From: an uncultured Bacteroidales bacterium | Lineage (GTDB): Bacteria > Bacteroidota > Bacteroidia > Bacteroidales > Bacteroidaceae | Length of the DNA stretch: 39,048 nt | Assembly: GCA_937906165.1 (NCBI GenBank) | Contig: CALCYA010000030.1 | Coordinates: forward strand, 1 to 39,048 | Reading direction: 5' to 3' | In this document: piece by piece, positions 1 to 8,616 of the stretch | Numbering within the stretch: position 1 is the first letter of the stretch | Layout: every line of letters starts with the position of its first letter | Notes under the pieces: generated by a model | The model's database searches: none | What the model was told of the DNA's origin: nothing | What the model saw: the letters and a program-made list of their open reading frames with translations, nothing else | Translations under genes and position numbers: made by a program

Positions 1-1706
1 AATGGTTCGAAAGTCGTAGATGGCATGGGCCAAAGTTTCATAAACACATTTTGTAATTCTTTCTGACGTGCTTTCAATTCTGTTTCTGTCCATTGCTCAC
101 ACGATTTCACAGAGTTATTCAAACGGAATGCACTATCCTTGAATCCCTTCTCCATGTCTCTCTTCTCAATAAACGTGAGATTGCTATATTGAGAATTATA
201 ACCTGTGAGCGTGAGATTTGCCATTGTGTGCAGATATTGTTCATGAATTCTTTCCCAATCTTCGCCTAAAGCCGTTTTCCACTTATCCGACAGAGTTTGG
301 GGCATGATATGTTCTATGGTGATATTTTTCTCTGTCAGCTCCTTCATCACATCATGCCGCTCATTATTGTCTTGGTTTTCCATACGTTCCAAGATAAACA
401 TACGGGCATTGGCAGGCATCTTATAAACCTGACGTGTTTTAAAGTCACCCCTTACTTCTTCATCAGAAGGGAAAACGGAAGAGCGCCCTTTCTTCAACAA
501 GACATAAGTCAGTACATCAATATACGAAGGAACGGCATTATCGGCTGCTTTGTTGACGTGGTTCAACACATCTCTATGGAGTGTTGCAAACACCTTGTTC
601 AGGGCATTAGAAGGGAGATTGCAGATGATTCTGCGTGCCCAATATGCTTCTATCACATCAAGTACACGATATATCTCGTTTTCTGCCAATCCCACTTTTA
701 ATGCATAGTCGAAGAAAGCCATAAAGAATGGATAAGCAATAGTAGAATCCAGCGTTCTTAGCTGGTTCAACTTCCTATTCAGTTTATCTGTGCCTACCGT
801 TGCATTGTCCACTTGGCTATATATCTTGGCGTAGTGATGCATGTCTTCTAAGAGTGTAGCCCTGTCAACACTTATATCCTCAGCATACTCTTTAAAGATA
901 AAGTATATTTTATCGATACGACCAATCTTTCCTTGCTTCATAGTAAGGTAGTCGCGTACAAACGAAGAAGGGTCATACTTTGTGAACTCTTCAATAGGAT
1001 TCCAATATCGAGTATACAAGTCATCCTGCTCAACTGGTGCAAGTGACATCAGCAGATAGTTACGAATTTTGTCTGCTTCACTCAGATCAAGACCTGTCGA
1101 GTTCAAACTCTCAAAAATCAGCTGGGGATCATCATCTTCGTCAAGACGAATATTGATGACTTCCAGTTTCTTGATGGTCTCAAATAGTTCATCAATGGTC
1201 AATCCACAATGAATAATCTTATCATAGAAGAAGTCGTAGTTGCGGGTAACATTCGACTCTTTGATATATTGCTCCTTAGGCTTATACAGCAAAGCATCAA
1301 AAGCCTGCATATCTTTCTTGATAGGTTTTAGCTTTACCTTTCGTTCATCCTCTTGATACTCATCTACCAGATAACGCTTGAAGATTTTCTCTACAAGTTT
1401 AGCGTCTGTTGCTTCTATCAATCCCTCCTTCTTGGCATTTACCATCGCAATCAGCAACAACGAAACGGTAGTAATTCGTTGTTGTCCATCAATAATGAAT
1501 CTGTCTTCTGTACCAGACTGTATACTTGATACAATGCTGCCAAAGAAGTGACTTCTGCGGTCACTATTGTGCAGTTTCATCAAGTCCTGAAACAACTGTT
1601 CACAGTTCTCTTCCTTCCAGTCGTAGTTACGCTGGTAAAGAGGAATAATGAATCGCTTGTCTGATCCATCAAAGAACTTTATTAATGGTTGTGCATCACC
1701 TTTCAT
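1..1706 (-). CDS. GmrSD-type DUF262/DUF1524 protein, C-terminus beyond window
   Basis: The frame is open from an ATG at 1706 to the window edge (568 codons seen); the next in-frame codons upstream reach a stop without another ATG. The N-terminus carries the DUF262 (ParB/Srx-like NTPase) signatures IPLYQRNYDW (residues 21-30) and IDGQQRITT (72-80). Near residues 465-470 comes EHIMPQ, followed by NLTLTGYN, which is the DUF1524 His-Me (HNH) nuclease core. This order is that of single-chain GmrSD-like type IV restriction enzymes, which cut modified phage DNA in the characterised members; the target here is unknown. It is the last visible gene of the minus-strand defence run, 68 bp after the 168-residue membrane protein. 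Family membership is secure; modification-dependent activity is inference. Confidence 0.9.
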   Translation of the reverse strand, partial: MKGDAQPLIKFFDGSDKRFIIPLYQRNYDWKEENCEQLFQDLMKLHNSDRRSHFFGSIVSSIQSGTEDRFIIDGQQRITTVSLLLIAMVNAKKEGLIEATDAKLVEKIFKRYLVDEYQEDERKVKLKPIKKDMQAFDALLYKPKEQYIKESNVTRNYDFFYDKIIHCGLTIDELFETIKKLEVINIRLDEDDDPQLIFESLNSTGLDLSEADKIRNYLLMSLAPVEQDDLYTRYWNPIEEFTKYDPSSFVRDYLTMKQGKIGRIDKIYFIFKEYAEDISVDRATLLEDMHHYAKIYSQVDNATVGTDKLNRKLNQLRTLDSTIAYPFFMAFFDYALKVGLAENEIYRVLDVIEAYWARRIICNLPSNALNKVFATLHRDVLNHVNKAADNAVPSYIDVLTYVLLKKGRSSVFPSDEEVRGDFKTRQVYKMPANARMFILERMENQDNNERHDVMKELTEKNITIEHIMPQTLSDKWKTALGEDWERIHEQYLHTMANLTLTGYNSQYSNLTFIEKRDMEKGFKDSAFRLNNSVKSCEQWTETELKARQKELQNVFMKLWPMPSTTFEP

Positions 1707-1774
1707 GTGCTTTCTGTATTTATTTCATCTTATGATTTTACCTCTATGAATGCATTAAATACGACAGACGTATG

Positions 1775-2281
1775 TCATTTCAATGACTTATATTTCTCTA
1801 GTTCTTCTTCTGATTGCATTATGTTCAATAATATATCGTCAACCTTAAGATTAGAATTATACTGTAAATCTTTTCTGATTAGGACCAACAACTCAAGGAC
1901 TTTATTCAGCATCTCTTTTTGGTCATATTCGGGATTACAGAATTTCAGCCATTCGTTCATTGCCTTAAATACTTGATCTGAACCATACATGAAGATTGTC
2001 TTTTTTATTTCCATCATTTTTATTAGTCCATCATGTGTATCCAAGTCTTTATTCTCTTTTGACTGCGTTAATAACTCATAGAACAGACCGACAAATTTAG
2101 AATAAGCCTCATTTTTCTTCTCGGAGATAAGATTTTCCATTACTTTTATTCTTTCAGTTTGCCTATGAATATACCATCCTAAGATGGCAATAATAATTCC
2201 TGCAAGACCTAATATACCTTTTACTAGAAGAACAATGTCTTCTTTTTCTAGTTGGGTTAGTGAGATAGCAATATTGTCCAT
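1775..2281 (-). CDS. Small one-span membrane protein of unknown function
   Basis: A 168-residue protein with one hydrophobic segment at about residues 18-40 (IVLLVKGILGLAGIIIAILG), then a basic turn and a charged, helical cytosolic part. The tail contains MYGSDQVFKAMNEW and LVLIRKDLQYNSN, motifs I associate with small uncharacterised membrane proteins of Bacteroidota but cannot name as a family. It sits between the adenine methylase and the DUF262/DUF1524 gene on the same strand, so it probably belongs to the same transcript. The 144-bp gap before it is longer than the other gaps in the run, so an internal promoter is possible. A role as membrane-bound effector or anchor is only a guess. Confidence 0.75.
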   Translation of the reverse strand: MDNIAISLTQLEKEDIVLLVKGILGLAGIIIAILGWYIHRQTERIKVMENLISEKKNEAYSKFVGLFYELLTQSKENKDLDTHDGLIKMMEIKKTIFMYGSDQVFKAMNEWLKFCNPEYDQKEMLNKVLELLVLIRKDLQYNSNLKVDDILLNIMQSEEELEKYKSLK

Positions 2282-2425
2282 CCTTGTTTTCTCTTATTAT
2301 GTTATAATTATTAAAGTATTATATTATTCATTTACACTCTATCAACAAGATTCTCTAAGTCATTCAAATTAACCAACATGAATGCCATGCGTTCATATCC
2401 CAAAGTATATTGGGATATTATATTA
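2282..2425 (-). other. Gap with a hairpin and a tiny coding-like frame
   Basis: The gap after the methylase holds the inverted repeat ATATCCCAA / TTGGGATAT (2395-2403 and 2410-2418), without a T-run, so it is not a convincing terminator. A minus-strand frame passes through it and ends at a TAA at 2332-2334; from the ATG at 2388 it encodes 18 residues (MAFMLVNLNDLENLVDRV), with protein-like sequence also readable upstream of that ATG. It could be the surviving C-terminal end of a lost gene, a microprotein, or chance. Confidence 0.3.
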
Positions 2426-4438
2426 TTAGCACAGAAGTTTGTCAAGGGTTGTATCCGTAAATGTACGCCAGATTTCGAGTTTCACTTTCTTGTAATCACT
2501 GAATAGCTGACCGACACGCTCAATTTCGAACACTAGCCGTAGGTCATTCTTGTCTTCATTCTCCTGTCCTTCCTTGCGATAACCAAGTCGAGCAATCTTG
2601 ATATAGTAAAGATCGCGAATACCTTTTCCAGAGAGGTACGGCATGAAGTAGTAGAGCTTGTTGAGCGCAACAGTCGTCGGAAACTTTTTGCCTGTGTAAT
2701 AAATCTTTGCAGAACCATCAAGATACTGTTCCCAATTGTCCTTCTTTACGTTGCAAATGAGGAGGTTCTTTGCGAGGTCGATAGGCAAGTTATGACGAAT
2801 GCTCTTCGTATTGTATTCTACTTCAATGTCTTCACGAACCATGGAGTTTCGCGTGATTGGCTCAAGTTCGTATTGATCGAAGAGGTCGAGGAAATTGAGT
2901 TGTTTGGGAGTAATTTTTTTGGAGACTATCTGACTGATACCTACTCTATGGAAATACAATTTTGCAAAAACTTCGTCTAACTCTGCTTTTTGACGTTCAA
3001 TTTGTTCGTCTCCACCTTTTAATCGCGATACAATCTCGCCTACCAATTCTTCAACATGGCTCTTCGCTTCATCGCTCGGTACGATGAAAGGAATCTTTTT
3101 GATATAATTAGCCGAATTATTTGTTGATGGATTGATAGCATTAATCAACTCTGTGCATACAGCCGAGTTGAAAAAACCAAGAAGGTAAAGAATCCACTTA
3201 TCATCTTTTGGGAAAACACCCACTATGGATTGGTCAAATAGCCGACCATCTATTAATGAACCTGTAAGCTTAGACGAACGTATCATTGGAATGCCAATGC
3301 CGTTCTTAAAGTAATAGTCGGAATTTTGGAACCTACATTTTTTGCTCGATTTATACTCTTGGATAGCTTTTGTTGACCAATCCATAAACCAATGGTTAGG
3401 CTTAACATACTCAATGTTACCACCTTTAACCACAGGAACCAAACAATCAGCCGTAGCAATACCACAACTTTTCTCTTTGTCTGTCAAAGAAGATGTATGA
3501 ATACTTTCGGTATTCGCACAAATGTATTTCTTTGCATTCTTTATCTCTGGGCTAACTGGATGCAGATAATCTTTGTCGTTACCTGAATAAAATCCCGTTA
3601 CACAATTTGCAATGTCGCCTATCTTCTGAATGGAACCATCATTGATTAATTCTGCAATTTTGTCGGTAGAATTAAACATGAATGCGGAACCAACACCTTC
3701 GACTACTTCTTTCTGTGAGATAATTTTTTTCGTACCGCTATCATCATATTCTAATTCCTCTACCGACTTAAAGTTTGTTCTGATAGAGATTTCATTACGT
3801 AGATTTTGAGCCACATTTGAAGATCTTTTCAGCGTAATGATGCAAAGATTTGCGTAGCCAAAATTTATTCCTGGGAAAAAAGAAGAAGGGAATAATGCCA
3901 ATTCTTTTATCTTGGTGTTCGTTAGCAAATACTTTCGAATGGCGAGATGCCTATGAAGCGACAAGAAGGTATCAGGTATGATGAAACTTAGTTCTCCATT
4001 CTCGTTAAGACAACGTGTACAAGCATAGAGAAAAAGAGTGTAACTTTCTTTTGTGTACAAATCTGCGTACAACTTGTTAAGGAGGTCTTTCTTCTTCTCG
4101 TTATTACGTGCCCCATAAGGAGGATTGCCAATAATTTTATCATACTTGACACTACAAGATGTAATGCTGTCATCTAATAGAGTATCTGTTTCTTTTATCT
4201 GAATATTTGCTTCCCCATTATATTTGTTTTTGAGTCCTATAACAGCTTGGGGATTTAACTCAAACACGCTGATGTTTGCATTCGGCACCTTCTCTAAAAT
4301 CTTGTCAACGAACACCCCATCTCCTCCACAAGGCTCTAAAATAGAATCATGTGGACGAAGGTCAAGCATCCCCGTCATATAGTTAAGGATTGGATCAGAC
4401 TTTGTGTAATGTGCCTGATATACTAATGCTTCGTTCAT
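2426..4438 (-). CDS. Eco57I/TaqI-like N6-adenine DNA methyltransferase
   Basis: The 670-residue protein has SAM-binding motif I (EPCGGDG, residues 35-41) and the N6-adenine catalytic motif NPPY (105-108), followed by an Eco57I-type methylase core and a long C-terminal half that fits a TaqI-like target recognition domain. I chose the ATG at 4438: it lies four bases after the TGA of the upstream nuclease-like gene, which suggests translational coupling. An upstream in-frame start at 4471 would add 11 residues and overlap that gene. Paired with the nuclease-like gene just before it, it looks like the protective or specificity half of a type II restriction-modification pair. I see no nuclease motif inside the protein, so a single-chain type IIG enzyme is less likely. 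The recognition sequence cannot be read from the protein. Confidence 0.9.
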   Translation of the reverse strand: MNEALVYQAHYTKSDPILNYMTGMLDLRPHDSILEPCGGDGVFVDKILEKVPNANISVFELNPQAVIGLKNKYNGEANIQIKETDTLLDDSITSCSVKYDKIIGNPPYGARNNEKKKDLLNKLYADLYTKESYTLFLYACTRCLNENGELSFIIPDTFLSLHRHLAIRKYLLTNTKIKELALFPSSFFPGINFGYANLCIITLKRSSNVAQNLRNEISIRTNFKSVEELEYDDSGTKKIISQKEVVEGVGSAFMFNSTDKIAELINDGSIQKIGDIANCVTGFYSGNDKDYLHPVSPEIKNAKKYICANTESIHTSSLTDKEKSCGIATADCLVPVVKGGNIEYVKPNHWFMDWSTKAIQEYKSSKKCRFQNSDYYFKNGIGIPMIRSSKLTGSLIDGRLFDQSIVGVFPKDDKWILYLLGFFNSAVCTELINAINPSTNNSANYIKKIPFIVPSDEAKSHVEELVGEIVSRLKGGDEQIERQKAELDEVFAKLYFHRVGISQIVSKKITPKQLNFLDLFDQYELEPITRNSMVREDIEVEYNTKSIRHNLPIDLAKNLLICNVKKDNWEQYLDGSAKIYYTGKKFPTTVALNKLYYFMPYLSGKGIRDLYYIKIARLGYRKEGQENEDKNDLRLVFEIERVGQLFSDYKKVKLEIWRTFTDTTLDKLLC

Positions 4439-4442
4439 ATTA

Positions 4443-5360
4443 TCACCAGATAAGATAACTTTGAAGTTCATTATTTGTCACAGCATCCCTCATCTGTGGG
4501 GAGAAATCATTCATCCAATCTATGTTCTGTTCAATCCAATTATGAATATCAAAACCAGTAAAATGATGAATCTTAGAATAAGTATCAGTACCGCATGAGG
4601 TTTCCCATATTCCAGAGTTTTGAAGAGTGGCAAGGTAATGGTTGTTATCCGTTGAACGTACAAATATCAAGCATTTGTAATTTTCCGTTTCTATATTTTG
4701 ATAAATACTGCCAACAAGTAGCAATCTGTTTGTGTTACCTTTCTCGTTTGAACCGAAACCGCTTTTAAAATCTACAATGTACTTTGTCTGACCATCAGTG
4801 AAATGTAGGTCACATTCCAACTGAATCTCACCAGATGTGACGAGATTCCATACTTTATCATAGTAACGTTTTAGTTGTTCTTTTTCCTTAACTCTGATTT
4901 CTAACGCATCAATATATGTGGTAATTTCAGTTGTTAGGCTTTCTTTGACTTCCGAGAACAAGGGTGGCACAAAGGCTGAGATTCTAGTAGAAGGATATTT
5001 AAAACATAGTTTACAGAACGGTTCCCACAGCTCTCCAACTCTACGTGAGAAAGCCATATAATCGTATTCCCAAACAGAATTTCGAGATTCCAGCATGACC
5101 ACATCATTTGTATATGTAATCATTAAGACGCATTCCAAAGTCTCAGAGTTAGTCCAATTTTCTGTCCTTGCCTTTTCATTTAGAATTTCCAAAAGATTAT
5201 CGCGACTTTGGATAATGGCCTTATTTAAGGCAGATGCTTTCTTTTTGTAGTCGGCTGCAGAATATTCAAGTGCTAAATCACTCAAAATTTCATTAGCACG
5301 ACTTCTGTAATAAGCTAAAAGTTCTGCTTTATTATATCTTAAATCTTTATTTATATCCAT
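4443..5360 (-). CDS. PD-(D/E)XK nuclease-like protein, probable restriction endonuclease
   Basis: A 305-residue protein that I cannot assign to a named family. Residues 178-199 read like a PD-(D/E)XK core: glutamates at 178 and 182, D184 in ECDLHF, then a beta strand ending VDFKSGFGS with D197 and K199 spaced as D-x-K. The N-terminal 170 residues are helical and rich in charged residues and may bind DNA or partners. The gene ends four bases before the adenine methylase, the usual layout of an R-M pair. A restriction role is inferred from the motif plus this neighbour. Alternatives are a homing-type or accessory nuclease. Confidence 0.7.
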   Translation of the reverse strand: MDINKDLRYNKAELLAYYRSRANEILSDLALEYSAADYKKKASALNKAIIQSRDNLLEILNEKARTENWTNSETLECVLMITYTNDVVMLESRNSVWEYDYMAFSRRVGELWEPFCKLCFKYPSTRISAFVPPLFSEVKESLTTEITTYIDALEIRVKEKEQLKRYYDKVWNLVTSGEIQLECDLHFTDGQTKYIVDFKSGFGSNEKGNTNRLLLVGSIYQNIETENYKCLIFVRSTDNNHYLATLQNSGIWETSCGTDTYSKIHHFTGFDIHNWIEQNIDWMNDFSPQMRDAVTNNELQSYLIW

Positions 5361-5434
5361 AACTAATCAATTTTTACTAATTCTAAATCTTAATAATTGC
5401 AGATGGTTTGGTTGCTCAAAGTGCAATTAGTTCA

Positions 5435-6073
5435 CTACTTCTTCGGTCTCTCTATCACCATATACTTGGCCCCACATTTTGCAAGCGTATCCCAGCCATA
5501 CGGGCAGTCATCATGCAGATAGAGAAATTGTACGGTAATGTTTTCATTATTCTCATCATCGTGTGATTCGGAAGAGTAACAGACAAGTGTAACGTACATG
5601 TCATAGAGGTCAGGATCTTCTTCCACCCAGTAATTGTCATCGGTGCAGTCGAGCCATACGTTAGTGATAATCTTCTTTTCAATTTGCAGAGCAATTGCCT
5701 GTCTGTTTTCAGCATCAGGAAGCAACTCTATCAGTTTACGAGTATAATTATTGTATAGTGATTTTGCTTCTGCTTTAACTGTTAACAGTTTCACATCAGC
5801 ATCGTATTGACGCATCAGGCTTTTAGCATCTTTAAGAAGTTTGCGAGAAATCGGCTCGAAGTTACAGAATCCACCATCAACTGCAACCATTGGGAATCGA
5901 CGCTGAGCATTGAGCCCCTTTTCGTCAAGCAAATACCACGTTACAATGCAGAAATCTTTATTTCCTGCATTCCCTTCCACCTCGTTTATCTCCATGAAAA
6001 CGAGAGGATGCGGCTCCATTTGAACAAAGGCATCACCTTTTCGGATACTAGGTTTATCTTGATTCTTATCCAT
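5435..6073 (-). CDS. Hypothetical 212-residue protein in the defence operon
   Basis: I do not recognise this protein. From the ATG at 6073 it is 212 residues; an in-frame TTG at 6139 would extend it, but it lies inside the end of the phosphatase gene. The sequence is soluble and acidic (for example WVEEDPDLYD and a DDENNEN stretch), with no membrane segment and no obvious catalytic motif. It lies 46 bp after the PP2C phosphatase gene and 74 bp before the nuclease-like gene, all on the minus strand. It could be a substrate or partner of the phosphatase, or a link between the toxin-antitoxin and restriction parts. Those roles are guesses from position only. Confidence 0.7.
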   Translation of the reverse strand: MDKNQDKPSIRKGDAFVQMEPHPLVFMEINEVEGNAGNKDFCIVTWYLLDEKGLNAQRRFPMVAVDGGFCNFEPISRKLLKDAKSLMRQYDADVKLLTVKAEAKSLYNNYTRKLIELLPDAENRQAIALQIEKKIITNVWLDCTDDNYWVEEDPDLYDMYVTLVCYSSESHDDENNENITVQFLYLHDDCPYGWDTLAKCGAKYMVIERPKK

Positions 6074-6119
6074 ATTGGTAATATTATTTTTAACTCTTTC
6101 GCTTAAAGCATATACATTT

Positions 6120-6737
6120 CTACTCAAATACGATTTCAATCATTGAAGCATCGTCATCTAAATCTATAGGCAATTGTTTTTGCATATTACCTGTATTCAG
6201 ATAATATCCATCGGAACACAAGAAGATTGTATTACCATCATTGGTTGATACACATTCAACCGGAATCTGTTCTCTAAAACCTTTGCCATTTACGCATCGT
6301 GTCAATAAGGTCGTGCTTCCTCCAATTGCGATATGGTCAGTTGTCAAAAGTTGAAGCATATCATTATCCCTCTTATACAATCTGACATTTCCTTGCCAAG
6401 CATAATGGACTGAATCATTACCTATCAATGCAACGCATACGGCAGCACCCATTTTGCACCTTAACTCATAGCATTTCTGACGGATGGACTTATCTGCCAT
6501 ACCAAAAGCTTTACGCAAGAGGTCTTCTAAATCATACTTGTGAAGATTTGAAGCAATAAAATCAGCAATGGAATGTGAGACTATTCGTGCAGCCTGATTC
6601 CCATATGACAAACCACCCATACCGTCTGCCAATATCGCCAATGAATACCCCTCAGACAAATCTTGACATAAAATGTAATCCTCGTTTGCCTTGACGTTAC
6701 CAGCAATGCTGAATGTATTAAATTTCTTCGGTTTCAT
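6120..6737 (-). CDS. PP2C-type protein phosphatase
   Basis: The 205-residue protein shows the PP2C metal-site motifs in order: NED (residues 18-20), ADGMGG (37-42), a conserved AA pair in the following helix (QAA), GNVRLY where most family members have GDSR, and SDGYY near the end, with a DDD cluster in the last 15 residues. It is short for the family but appears complete. PP2C enzymes remove phosphate from serine or threonine using Mn/Mg. No Ser/Thr kinase gene is seen in the window. I prefer the ATG at 6737, which overlaps the end of the nucleotidyltransferase gene by 20 bases; the alternative start at 6761 overlaps more. Overlap suggests coupled expression with the AbiE-like pair. Confidence 0.85.
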   Translation of the reverse strand: MKPKKFNTFSIAGNVKANEDYILCQDLSEGYSLAILADGMGGLSYGNQAARIVSHSIADFIASNLHKYDLEDLLRKAFGMADKSIRQKCYELRCKMGAAVCVALIGNDSVHYAWQGNVRLYKRDNDMLQLLTTDHIAIGGSTTLLTRCVNGKGFREQIPVECVSTNDGNTIFLCSDGYYLNTGNMQKQLPIDLDDDASMIEIVFE

Positions 6738-7575
6738 TTTCAACAGCCTTTTGGAAAACATTTACTATCGCCAGCCAAGTATCTCTTACAATCTCATACT
6801 TCAAGCCGTATGAACTTTCAATCATTTGATTAACAAGTCGGCTTTCTTCCTCTTTTGCGAGCTCGCCCTTAATAACCTCTTTGTAGTAGTTGAGCTGATT
6901 GACATCAAGCAATGCCACTAAATCGTGAGCCAGCCAATAGCCTCCAACGATATATTCATCAAAGTTTCCCCAATCATATACTTCTTGATGTATTTCTCTA
7001 TCAAGATTTGCCATAAAGTAGTTAGAAAGGATAAATGACATATCCTCAGCGTCCTTGCTTGTCTTTGCATTTCTATCGAGCCAAGCGTTGAGTTTCAGCA
7101 AAAAGAGTCCGTGCAATGAGGCAATCTTAACATAAAATTCATCGTCAATGCTTACAGTAATAGCTTCAGATAACACTTCATCAAAGCCCTTCACCGACAT
7201 TGCTACAACTTCTTCAGGTGGCCAATAGATATTATCATCTTCTTTTGCTACAACACCGTATGGCACAATATCAAGTTCATAGTCCCCGTAGAAAAATCTT
7301 TGCTGCATATCCATAGACTTTTCAAAGCCATCAGCTATAAGTTTTTGTTTAACTTGCTCAAAAGTATCCCAATCGGGTATTGCTATGGCTATATCCAAGT
7401 CTCGGGTTCTTCGCCTTGACTCAGTGTCGAGCAGTTGCTGCATAACAATATCACGAGCAGTTGCTCCTATCACATAAAACTCTCTACCCATCTTATTGAA
7501 ACTATCGGTAAGTTTACGCAAGAGTTCTAACAATAGAGGATTGCCTATCTTTTCACTCGAAATCGTTAAGTCCAT
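6718..7575 (-). CDS. AbiEii-type nucleotidyltransferase (type IV TA toxin-like)
   Basis: The 285-residue protein has a nucleotidyltransferase core: GATARD (37-42), the metal-binding DLD pair (59-61, in TRDLDIAIAI) and a third acidic strand LDIVPYG around D102. A helical part with KLNAWLDRNAKTSKDAED follows, as in AbiEii/AbiGii family toxins (MenT-like), some of which block translation by adding nucleotides to tRNA. Its start overlaps the 3' end of the AbiEi-like regulator gene by 23 bases, the standard abiEi-abiEii order. Toxin activity here is inferred from family and gene order. Confidence 0.88.
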   Translation of the reverse strand: MDLTISSEKIGNPLLLELLRKLTDSFNKMGREFYVIGATARDIVMQQLLDTESRRRTRDLDIAIAIPDWDTFEQVKQKLIADGFEKSMDMQQRFFYGDYELDIVPYGVVAKEDDNIYWPPEEVVAMSVKGFDEVLSEAITVSIDDEFYVKIASLHGLFLLKLNAWLDRNAKTSKDAEDMSFILSNYFMANLDREIHQEVYDWGNFDEYIVGGYWLAHDLVALLDVNQLNYYKEVIKGELAKEEESRLVNQMIESSYGLKYEIVRDTWLAIVNVFQKAVENETEEI

Positions 7576-8575
7576 ATTCCATCAATCTATTGGCCGCTTC
7601 CAAACAACGGCTGTTATTACTGCCCATTAAATCTGCATAAATAAGAATAAGAGGCGCAAGATGATTTTCAGTTTCCCATTGCCAAAATTTTTGGTAGACC
7701 TTTATTTCGCCATTGGTATCCTGCTTTACAAATCCAGTCTTCATCAGATATGCCGTAGGCACATCGGTATATATCTCAAATGCTCCAGGTTCTAAATAAT
7801 TATCAATCATATTGGCCGCACCTTCTCCTCCCCAAAACATCCCTTCGGGCAATTCCATAGTCTTCCACTTATTTCTTTGTTCGTTAGTGCGAAATGTCAT
7901 TCTGCCTATCAGGAGTTTAGGTTTCAATACTTGATTGTAATTCTCCACCCAAAGGTCAAGCAATGCTTTTCTGTTCTTTAAGATTCTACCTTTATCAGTT
8001 ACTAAGATGAAATTTCGTGTGACTAATTCATCAATCACATTTTTTACCGTACCAAGGGCAACTCCCGTGTTTTCTTGAATCTCACGATATGCCTTATTGA
8101 CATTATTCTTATCCTGCAAAAGATAGAATATCACTTTGATTCCTGCATCCTGAAAAACAGGATATGCTTTTTCATTGGCAAACACATTTTTTTCACCCTT
8201 GTTAGTAAGGTGGAAAACAGGAATATTACCGTTCATATATCTTATATGGCAATTACCGGCACAATCCAATATGTTTAATCCTAGTCCGACAAGTTTGTCG
8301 AACATATTAGGATTGATATACTTCGCTACCAATAGCACTGGCCTGTTTTCAATAGCCATATACTTTTGCAAATGATTTACAATCGTGTTGATATTGGTCG
8401 CTGTAATATTACCTTTAATTTCACACAGGTAATCCACATTCATAATCTGAACAAGAGCGTCAAAATTACCATATGCTCCATTTTCTTTATGAATGACGAC
8501 ATCATCAGGTAGAGTAAACTTCTCCTTTAATGCTTCCAATGCCAAATTCAATGTTTCACGTTCTATTAGTATCAT
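7553..8575 (-). CDS. AbiEi-type antitoxin/transcriptional regulator with nuclease-like N-domain
   Basis: A 340-residue protein from the ATG at 8575; a TTG at 8584 is possible but weaker. Residues 30-110 resemble the PD-(D/E)XK-like fold seen in one AbiEi branch: FDALV with D39, CEIKG with E52 and K54, then LLVAKYI and GLNILDCAGN. A winged helix follows at about 155-195 (EIQENTGVALGTVKNVIDEL), then an AbiEi C-terminal part (LLIGRMTF, WGGEGAANMIDNYLEPG). Known AbiEi proteins neutralise AbiEii and repress their own promoter through inverted repeats. It is the first gene of the minus-strand run, and matching palindromes lie directly upstream. Confidence 0.88.
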   Translation of the reverse strand: MILIERETLNLALEALKEKFTLPDDVVIHKENGAYGNFDALVQIMNVDYLCEIKGNITATNINTIVNHLQKYMAIENRPVLLVAKYINPNMFDKLVGLGLNILDCAGNCHIRYMNGNIPVFHLTNKGEKNVFANEKAYPVFQDAGIKVIFYLLQDKNNVNKAYREIQENTGVALGTVKNVIDELVTRNFILVTDKGRILKNRKALLDLWVENYNQVLKPKLLIGRMTFRTNEQRNKWKTMELPEGMFWGGEGAANMIDNYLEPGAFEIYTDVPTAYLMKTGFVKQDTNGEIKVYQKFWQWETENHLAPLILIYADLMGSNNSRCLEAANRLMEYGLNDFE

Positions 8576-8594
8576 CTTGTTCAAAATTTAGGAT

Positions 8595-8613
8595 TGTTCA
8601 ATCAGATTGAACA
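8595..8613. promoter_or_regulatory. Palindromic operator O1
   Basis: TGTTCAATCAGATTGAACA is a perfect 9+1+9 palindrome. It covers the expected transcription start of the AbiEi-like operon, just downstream of the -7 element, the position of a blocking repressor site. Binding by the AbiEi-like protein is inferred. Confidence 0.75.
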
Positions 8614-8616
8614 CTT

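Noticed and set aside
297..701. 134-codon plus-strand frame
   Set aside because: Antisense to the DUF1524 part of the GmrSD-like gene, whose minus-strand motifs are clear.
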